64,000 nucleotides of DNA, taken from assembly GCF_003573695.1 (NCBI RefSeq), contig NC_039363.1:149948826-150012825 (forward strand), given 5' to 3'. Positions within the stretch are counted from its first letter, which is position 1, and each line of letters begins with the position of its first letter. Position numbers and translations under genes: made by a program. Positions 56,531-64,000 of the stretch are shown one piece after another. The DNA is from Papaver somniferum. Its lineage: Eukaryota; Streptophyta; Magnoliopsida; Ranunculales; Papaveraceae. A model generated the notes under the pieces. That model worked only from the letters and a program-made list of their open reading frames with translations. It was not told the origin of the DNA and did no database searches.

Positions 56531-57778
56531 ACTATTCTCCACTGAATTTCATAAATTAGTAATAAATACTCAACAACCGGGCGTCTAGACTGCCACTGAG
56601 TAATCCCCACAAAAATGGTGCAAGTGTACTCGACCACGATGCACGAACGAGCACCCGGATGCGCGAACGCACATCCAAAATAATGAACAAATGAGGAATC
56701 CTGCATAAAACACGAGAGAGAAAATAATAATATTAAAATAATGGAGAAGCGTCCATGGGCCGGTCCCATGATTTCTCCATTATTTTTCCTTATTTTGTTG
56801 TTTTTATAAACTCATGAAGACTCCTCCATCTCAGCAACTTTCCTTGTTTGAGCGAAACTCATGGTTTCTCCATATTTTGGTGGTTTTCCAAAATTCTGTG
56901 TAGTTTCACAAAAAATAATAATAAAAATAGGGAAAGGTGTTGCGGGACCGGGAAACATGGCCGGCCGGCCATGCCCTAGCCGTGGCCGGTCCCACACCTT
57001 GCAATCCCTAATCTTTCATAAATTGTTATTTTCTCATCTTGTGAAACTCCCCAGTTTTAGAAAAAAGTCATGGTTTCTCCATATTTTCTCATATATTGCG
57101 CAAACCATGAAAAAGCCAAAAGTCAACATGGTCACAAGACCGACTAGGCTATTCACGAAAATATATTAAAACATTACTATTTTAATATTCACAAAATATT
57201 GATCAATTGAGCATACATGCTCATTCCAACAAAAATCAAGAATTTTCAGTCAAGATGAAACTCTTCTGAAAATTCATCATGTTGCTCGAACGCACATCAG
57301 AAAATGCTGAAACTCTCAGTACGGCCCTCTTGACCGACCAGGGTCGTCCCTAGGGTTTTCACAAAGCCGGTCCCACACGTTTTCACACTTTTTGACCTAA
57401 TTTGTGTAATTGATCATATTGGGTCCAAACTCTTCACAACCAACTCAGAGTTTGTGCAAACACCCACCAGCAGTCCCACGACCACCAAGGCCGGTCCAAT
57501 GCCATCCATCTTGGTCGGTCCCTCACTTCTCTATAAATTAGGTTCTCTCACCTAATGCTCGATTGATCACTATTTCAATAAATGATGAAACCCATGTAAT
57601 CGTCATTCTTTCACCAACTGGTCAACCCAGGACCCTGATGCACGCTCACTCGAGTAATTGGGCATCACATGGACGTCCATAGTTCCATGTTGTCGGTCCT
57701 TTCTTTGCTTATGACCTATTTTCAGCAATTCGTCAATTAATGAGCAATCGATCAAAATTTAGGTTTTCGAACGAACGC

Positions 57779-58290
57779 TCAACAAATCATCTTTCTGAGC
57801 AGTTCAAACGCTAAATAGATTTACTCGAAAATCATCATATGGATTAATTATATGATATTTGGTAATCTACCAATATTCTAGTTAATATTTTATTGGGTCA
57901 CGTCACCAGTAAATAATTCGCCGAATCGAGCCATACCTGCTCAATTGCTCGAATATTGATCAATATTCAGCAATTCATCAGTAATTTGTCGAATTGAGCA
58001 ATACTTGCTCAGTTGCACGACATATTATCAAAAATCATTAATTTGTTGAAATGAGCAATACTTGCTCAGTCGCTCATCAAATTCTCAATATTCAGTAATC
58101 CGTCAAATTGAGCAATTACTCAATTGCTCGAATACTATCCAACTAATCAATATTCAATAACCGTTGAGCAATTACTCAATTACTTGAATATTGATCCACA
58201 ACCATCAACACCCAGTAACTCGTCGAGCAATACTTGCTGAGTTACTTGAATGTTCCACTGAGCAATTCGTCATTCATGCTCAATTCAACA
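57779..58290 (+). repeat. LTR array C: about seven GAGCAATACTTGCTCA units
   Basis: The unit GTCGAATTGAGCAATACTTG followed by CTCA..TGCTCGAATATT recurs with 50-70-bp spacing. GAGCAATACTTGCTC is itself an imperfect palindrome. Confidence 0.75.
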
Positions 58291-59036
58291 AAACATAGAC
58301 TCATTGTCTAAATCAGTCTACGTGACTAATTAAATGCACATCTGTCATGCAGACTCCACGATTCGTGAGACGCCAATCACATCACAAATGGGGGATATCA
58401 CATAGGGTTTTTGTCTGGCGTCCTACATCACGTGGATTCATCCAAAACGAAACGTGAGTAAGTCGTGTCAACGGTTGAAGGAGTTAGCAAAGTAGTGGGT
58501 GAGTAATCAACCAAGTCTCCGCACGACCTGGAACTGGTTTCACCACGATCTCCCACTTTCCTACTCTTTCACTCAAGAAACCGTCACACTTACAGGGGTC
58601 AGGGTGTTCATCATTCTTGTAGTATAAATAAGTCTCCGGATCCACGATTGAACAACAACAATTTTTCGAGCAATCACTCTCAGAAATTACATCAATCACT
58701 CAGAACTTATACACAGAACTCAACTTCAGCAATTCTTCAATTTGCAGAAACCTTGAACACACCCACAATCCTCGATCATCACTGATCCCACACAATTCTC
58801 AGCTTTCCTCTTACAGATCAACCCATCTCCCTCTTTGCGACCGAATTGACTCTGGAACGACCATCGATTTGGTTTTGTCCGGAGTCATTCATATTGATTT
58901 CCCGAATCTCAGCACCCCCTTTGCAGCGATGCATCTGTGTGAGGTTAGGCAGTTCTCTTGGTTCGAGGAATCTTCACCACACGGTGATTCCCTCATTCCC
59001 TAAAAAACCAGCAAATTATTTTTCCCCATCCACAGA

Positions 59037-59054
59037 TTGGCGACCACAGTGGGA
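59037..59054 (+). other. probable primer binding site of the Tat-like element
   Basis: TTGGCGACCACAGTGGGA begins two bases after the LTR end. Sequences of the TTGGCGACCA type stand at this position in many plant Tat-like elements; the tRNA used cannot be decided by eye. Confidence 0.55.
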
Positions 59055-59091
59055 GATTAATCTCTCGTTTGCAATCTTACATTTTGACAAA

Positions 59092-60686
59092 ATGGTCGAT
59101 CTTAGGTCAGGTTCAGTTACAAATCCTAACACGAACATCGCTAGCACTAGCAACGATAACAATAGTGGTATTCCAGAAACCATTCTTGCTTCCAACAATG
59201 GTGGTGACGTTACTCCTCCTGAAATCAATGTGGAAAATCATCCGCTATTCGGCCGCATCCCGAAGAAATCAGAGAAAATCCACCCACTATCGTTGATCTC
59301 ATGAAAGTTCAGGAAGTTCTCGCCAAGAATCAAACTGATATGGTTGCTACCCAGAAGGATCTATGTAACTACCTCAAAACTCTCACTGACAAGATGTCAG
59401 ATAAAACTCAGGAGAAGGGAAAAGACAAGGAAACATCTCCAATTACAAATCCCGAAGTTATTCCAGTCCTTGACGACGATTAAACCCGAAAAGCTGCAGA
59501 ACCTGAACCTGCCGGCTTCATCACCCGTGAAGACCTGGAACGTTTTATGTAGAATCGAGGAAGGGGCCATACACCAACCGTGCACCTCCACCAGCCTCCG
59601 TACCCTGCTGCCACACAAAGGATCCCTCTCCCAAAAGGCTACACTTCTCCAACGTTCACGCTCTACAATGGAACAAGAAATGCTCGAGAACACGTTTCTC
59701 GATTCCTGGAAGCATTATGAGAGCACGAACACAACCATGTTGTCCATTTGAAGGAATTCTCAAAATCCCTAACGGGTCGAGCATATACTTGGTACAACAA
59801 CATCGCACCAAGAAGCATAGATAATTGGGGAGAAATGATTAATGCTTTCTACAGGAAATACTTCTTTGTCTCTGAGCAAATTACTCTTTCTGACTTGGGA
59901 AGGATGGCTCAGAAGAGTGCCGAAAATCCGAACGACTATGTGAAGAGGTTCCGGGTCCAAGTTCTGGACTGTCATGACCCCAACGTTACTGAACATCAAC
60001 TGGTGGACTTGTGCATCAATGGTATGATTCTAGTCTACTGAGGTTTGCTGGAAAATCTTCGTTTTCAAACCTTCTCAGAACTTCATGAAGCAGCCAAGCG
60101 ATCGGCGACTACTGCTCCCTCCTTGCTAGAAAAAACGAAAACCGTCAAAGTAGAAGAATTGAAAGACACCCGAAACAACGCTGCCAGGCGTCTAATCAAC
60201 AAGCAGTACAATATTGAATCTTCCATGAATATTGTTGAAGGGAGCAAGAGAAAATCTGAGGCACAACAACACAAGAATGCTCCTCCGGCGTCTCACCCTC
60301 CAAAAGCACCAAGGAAGGGCAACCAGACTAGAAACGCACAACCACCAGTTCAGAATGATCAGGAAGTGCCTGATTTCCCTTTTCCCATTGAAGAAGTGAT
60401 CGAACTATTAGAAGTCTGGATTCAAGATGGTGCAATCAAACTACCTCCCGTCAAAAAGGAACCAACTGCGGAACAAATGGAGAATGCACGCTACTTCCAT
60501 TTCCATAGGTATGTCAGTCATCCAAAAAGTGATTGCAGAAATTTGAAGCGCATATTCAAAGAGAAGGCCGACTCAGGGGAACTGGGGACTAAAGGAGTGC
60601 ACAGAAATCCTCTCCCAATCAGAACGTTCGCACTCTCCGAGCAGCCGGTGAAAGAAGCGGTTCGATCCTTAATTGAACATGTCTGA
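59092..60686 (+). pseudogene. Ty3/gypsy gag (Retrotrans_gag), several stops and frameshifts
   Basis: The ATG at 59092 (MVDLRSGSV) starts an Asn/Ser-rich N-terminus, with a frameshift near 59290. A second piece (59301..59480) is Lys/Asp-rich and ends in a stop. Other frames continue with FITREDLERF and LPKGYTSPTFTLYNGT up to about 59750, where the capsid core begins: FSKSLTGRAYTWYNNIAPRS, NAFYRKYFFVSE, ENPNDYVKRFRVQVLDC. A TGA at 60039 interrupts it, then LENLRFQTFSELHEAAKR and a Lys/Pro-rich region. Near 60505 is a YFHFHRYVSHPKSDCRNL stretch, a degenerate zinc-knuckle-like site (first cysteine absent). Gag builds the particle; this copy is inactive. Confidence 0.8.
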
Positions 60687-61200
60687 GAGTTGCTGTACTT
60701 GTCAAAGGCCCAAAGAAAAGATATGTTTGCTGCACTGAACCAGACTGTGTCAGGCAAATGACTGACAATTCAGGAAACACTCCCTGAACCTCCAGCAACA
60801 GACAAAGAGATGTATGACTGAAGACTTCTCATTACATTCTATCTCAAGGGAAATGAATTCAAGCGAGTATTGGTCGACGTTGGCATTGCTGTCAACATCA
60901 TCCCTTTGAAAACCCTCAGAGCTGCTGGCATCACTCGACAAGAAGCAACTCATTCTCCCATCTCAGTCAGAGACCATGAGGTAATCTCCAGGGATGCTTA
61001 CGGTTATGTCATTCTCAACATAAGAAACAATTCAACCTGGACAGAAACTAAATTCTTCAAAATTAAGGAGGATCCGGGATATGACATGATTCTTGGGCGA
61101 GCATGGATTCATGATGGAAGAATTGCTGCGGTATCTTCATCCTTAGTTGCTCAATTCTCCGTCGAAGAAAGTTCTGACTCGGAAGATTATCAACCTTTCG
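60687..61200 (+). pseudogene. gypsy aspartic protease remnant
   Basis: The frame GNEFKRVLVDVGIAVNIIPL (about 60850..60910) is the retroviral-type protease site; the position after the catalytic Asp is Val-Gly where active enzymes have Ser/Thr/Asn-Gly. Further on are SVRDHEVISRDAYGY and YDMILGRAWIHDGRIAAVSS, the typical C-terminal part with the ILGR motif. Stops at about 60762 and 60822 precede the site. Confidence 0.75.
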
Positions 61201-61560
61201 AACATTTTGAGAAAGTCCAAACCTTAACAGGACTCACACAAAATCCCGAGGAAAGCGTACATAAATTTATCAGGAGATTTCGCACACATGCAAGTTTTAT
61301 TCCCCCTCATAATTCCATATTATCAACTTTCAAATATGCTACCTTTATCCGGGGACTCAATCATACTCCTAACCAAGCTATCATCAAATGCTATGAGTGG
61401 GTAGTCTCGCCTCAGCAGTATTACACTAAATGGTTGTAATCTCTCCGAACTGAGGACCCCATTGGAAGGTTCATCGCTGAAGATCTGGCTCATAACCACA
61501 AGAATTATCCAACATACTCTCCTCTACGTGAGTGTCCACATGTGCCGCAAAATTGGAAAG
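61201..61560 (+). other. gag-like or spacer coding relic after the protease
   Basis: The protease frame runs on to a stop at 61439 and reads NPEESVHKFIRRFRTHASF and FIRGLNHTPNQAI, which looks like a second, unrelated gag-type segment (short helix-rich, like the Retrotrans_gag core). It is where the reverse transcriptase should begin. It could instead be a spacer domain of this lineage. Confidence 0.4.
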
Positions 61561-61797
61561 CTTTCCAAACCAGAAGAAGATATTCAAGGCGCACACTACC
61601 AAGCCTAACAAATTCCAGGAAGGAGATTTAGTTCTTAAGGCAGCTTAACGTAATCTCCATTCTGCAAGGAGCTCCAATTGGGAAGGACCTTTTATGGTTG
61701 CAAGATCCATAACTGGAGGATACTACAAGCTAATCAACATGGATAGTAGGACCATGCCAGTAATTCATGAGAATTGTCTCAAGATTTTCGACGCATG
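61561..61797 (+). pseudogene. gypsy integrase C-terminal remnant
   Basis: In one frame with a single stop the sequence reads FQEGDLVLKAA, NWEGPFMVARSITGGYYKL and VIHENCLKIFDA. This is the C-terminal end of a Ty3/gypsy integrase (GDLVLK..WEGPF..GGYYKL). The catalytic core and everything upstream (reverse transcriptase, RNase H) are deleted. Confidence 0.75.
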
Positions 61798-62094
61798 AAG
61801 CATTCAATATTGGGTGTTTTATGTCTAAGGCAAACGCTCAAGACATATGGCGTTTTCTACATCTTAGGATGTTCTTTACTTGTATTTTCAATTCCTCCAA
61901 AACGTGTGCATACTTGCACTCAGTATTTGAAAATTCAGCAATTTATCAAAGTTCTTTATTTAAGAAAAATCTCTATCAAATCCAAAATCCAAAAGAAAAT
62001 CCTCAATCACTCAAAAACTCAAAACCTGTCAAAAATCAAGACCCAAATAAAATCTCTCAGAAGTTCACTGTTCATGAGATTATGGAAAGAAAAA
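61798..62094 (+). other. noncoding 3' region after the integrase remnant
   Basis: A+T-rich with A-runs; frames here are not supported as genes. It separates the sense pol remnant from the antisense gene. Confidence 0.5.
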
Positions 62095-63850
62095 CTAAAG
62101 AAAGCCATCAAAGTATGATTTCTGTTTCTCAGCATTCTGCAGGACTTGCAAGGCCGCTTTCTCCAACTCCAGCTTTTCGGTCAGCTCAACAATCTTAGTC
62201 ATTTTCTCCATCACAGCATTACTAGTAAAAGGGATGTTCTTCACTACTACATCCTTGATGATGTTTATCTTCTGACGGAGCCACTTCAAGTTGAAGCCAA
62301 GTCTCTCACAATTCTACAAGTTGTACTCCTAATCAAAGAGTACATCCCGAGTAACAGTATCTCTGGCCCTGGTTCGTATATCATCTATAACACGCAATAT
62401 GTTTCCTAATTGCATTGTCAAGAAGTAACTACGTTCAGGGTCTCTTGTAACGACAATATGGCCATACATCTTCCACAACTTCTCATACATGTTGGAATAC
62501 CCTGTGGGAACGCTGAACCCACCAACAGATACGTGATGTGGAAGTAGCGCACCAAAGGCAGGCTCGCAAATAATCCCTGCATTGGGATATTCGTGTATTA
62601 TTATACGATTCTCAACTACGGGAGCAGCCTCTATTATCATTGCAACATTCTATTCTGGGACCGTCTCTTCTGTTCTTGGCTCATTTTCAACAACAATTGG
62701 AGTCTCAGTCTCCTCCACGACTTTAGCAGCAATATTCTCATAACCCGGAGATGCAGAACTCTCTTCTGTTCTTGACTCGGTTTCGGCAAAAATCGGAGTA
62801 GCTTCAACAATGATATTCTCATAACCTGGAGGTGCAGAGCTGGTGATGCCACTACTTCGATTCACCATATTGCTCGAATTATCAACATTGATTCCGTCAC
62901 TCTCAACTTCAATGTTTGGTACCTTATGTGAAGATTACATGGGATTAGAATGATTCAAGCATGGAAATCAAGGAAAACCATAAAATTCAGAATTTAAGTG
63001 AACTGACATCATCTAAGTTCCTTATTATGCACCCAAGCAATGCGCAAATAGTGTAGAAGTCATGAAACACGTTTTCAAACAAGCTCAGCTGAAGAGATTT
63101 TACACTGCCCTATATTCAACGGAGGACTGGGAGCAATTGGTAAGGAATTTAAGGTTTGGTCATATACCATTTTCTTAGCATCGATGTTATATACAACATA
63201 CCAAAAATTCATAGCAATCGGATGAACGATCTAGGAGATGTGGCCAAAACATCAGACAACATGCAATCTGAAAAAGTTCTGAAGGTCTCCTGGAAGTTCA
63301 CTATTTCGCCTTTTTTCAGGCCCTAAACATGCTCAAAGTTCAAAAATATTCCTCGTTAAAGCTTGGAAATTTCCTGGACTTGAAGATACTTATGCATACC
63401 ACGAAAATCTTATCTTAGATGAAGATTGTACAACGTTTCTAATAAAATCTGAAGTCTGAAATTTTCTGGTGATGTATTTCGGCAAAGTTGTCCATAAATT
63501 TACATGGACTCACATTCATTCATTCACAAATCGATGATTTCATACTTCTACGAAGAAATTACAGGAGATATATTTACTAGAGGAGTCTCTAAATCATTTT
63601 AAGGCTCCGCAATGCTGGAATCTCCATTAGCAACTCCGCCATCTTCATTCGGTTCGGGATTTCGGGAAGTCTGCATATTCTCATGTCCCAAAGGAGAGTA
63701 TGCTTCATCAACATGCTACTTATCCGCAATGATTTCCTCCTGGATACATCAAAAACAATAATCATTATCATCTCATTCGAAGAAATGCCGAAATCACTTA
63801 CACGAAAGGATACTCACATCAACCTCTCCATCGATGCTGGATTCCTGAAT
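62095..63850 (-). pseudogene. antisense additional gene of the Tat-like element, PEARLI-4-like domain
   Basis: One minus-strand frame from about 62922 to 62095 is open apart from three TAG codons (62650..62652, 62329..62331, 62314..62316). It encodes an acidic N-terminal part with a doubled PGYENI motif, then a domain with VSVGGFSVPTGYSNMYEKLW, KMYGHIVVTRDP and LGFNLKWLRQKINIIKDVV, ending in a helical Lys/Glu/Leu stretch. The GGF..Y..KYGHI..FN..WL pattern reminds me of the plant PEARLI-4 (phospholipase-like) family; this is a tentative match. Upstream on the minus strand, 63818 is a GT donor (GTGAGTATCC) and 63740 follows an AG acceptor, joining SIDGEVD to EEIIADK, so the gene had introns; another AG acceptor precedes 62922. 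Extra antisense ORFs of this kind are established in Tat-type elements; function unknown. Confidence 0.55.
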
Positions 63851-64000
63851 TGTTAGTATCGAGGAAAGATGAAGACCGTCAATAACCGAAGGGGAAAAAG
63901 TCCGAAACAAATTAACGACGTTCTTTTGAATCCTAAGTGCATGGATGAGAAAGTTGCAACGAAAATGCTAACAACTTACCAAACAAGCGGCTGGAGACTG

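Larger units (their letters stand above)
55396..59034 (+). repeat. 5' LTR of the Tat-like element, 3.64 kb
   Basis: It begins TGTAACACCCTGTG and ends CCATCCACA. It holds three degenerate tandem arrays, listed separately. A TATA-like GTATAAATAAG is at 58622..58631, followed by a C/A-rich leader, giving a plausible transcript start near 58655. Small reading frames within it are not conserved genes. Confidence 0.75.
55396..64000 (+). mobile_element. Ty3/gypsy Tat-like retrotransposon, internally deleted, continues past the window
   Basis: It starts with a 3.64-kb LTR (55396..59034), followed by a primer site, a gag gene, a protease, a remnant of the integrase C-terminus and an antisense extra gene. 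Reverse transcriptase, RNase H and most of integrase are missing. The order and the antisense ORF downstream of pol fit the Tat group, in which such additional ORFs are established. The 3' LTR lies beyond 64000, so the target duplication (left flank CCCGG) is untested. It is inserted in the Harbinger nuclease gene. Confidence 0.8.

Noticed and set aside
1..64000. tRNA, rRNA or CRISPR features
   Set aside because: No cloverleaf-compatible tRNA, rRNA segment or regularly spaced direct-repeat array was seen; the GTATCAGAGC words are retroelement primer sites.

Overview
This is a nuclear genomic window from a flowering plant, probably a eudicot. The evidence is GT-AG introns, plant-specific families (plant mobile domain, ACT-domain Raf-like kinase, DUF4283) and dense nested LTR retrotransposons. 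A basal eudicot such as a poppy is possible, but I cannot establish the species from the sequence. Only one gene looks intact: a 16-exon ACT-domain Raf-like protein kinase of the STY8/STY17/STY46 type at 43597..51639. Nearly everything else is transposable-element sequence, often element inside element, plus two decayed plant-mobile-domain (PMD) genes.

Layout. 1..1340: the 5' half of a LINE-type ORF1 (DUF4283 plus zinc knuckle), minus strand. 1341..13137: the 3' end of a plus-strand Sirevirus-like Ty1/copia element, whose 3' LTR is split by a complete minus-strand relative (2568..11155). That relative has two 2.4-kb LTRs and gag but no pol. 13138..14923: a minus-strand PMD pseudogene cut by the plus-strand LTR. 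16195..18768: a small terminal-inverted-repeat (TIR) element carrying a 1.56-kb hAT insertion (16776..18333). 18769..20448: repeat-rich noncoding DNA.

20449..36545: an old Tork-like Ty1/copia element, about 5.4 kb of its own sequence. It is interrupted twice. At 22970 lies a solo LTR (X), itself split by a young non-autonomous Ty3/gypsy-type element (Y, 23210..29738). At 31865 lies a 2.4-kb Sirevirus-like solo LTR. A later 533-bp tandem duplication copied the LTR/reverse-transcriptase junction.

36655..43004: a TIR-bounded element with a PMD gene and a SANT/trihelix-like gene but no recognisable transposase. It carries three blocks of short ACCWTGCCGRC-type motifs, often in inverted pairs. 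Its TIR design and motifs resemble those of the 16.2-18.8 kb element, and it ends about 0.6 kb before the kinase start codon. I regard this as the most unusual object in the window.

52470..55395: a PIF/Harbinger transposon (Myb/SANT ORF1 plus DDE nuclease, convergent, both broken), truncated by a Ty3/gypsy Tat-like element (55396 to beyond 64000). That element has a 3.6-kb LTR with internal minisatellites, gag and protease, a deleted pol joined to an integrase C-terminus, and an antisense additional gene with an intron. All boundaries, duplications and motifs were read by eye; family names rest on recognised motifs, not on database searches.
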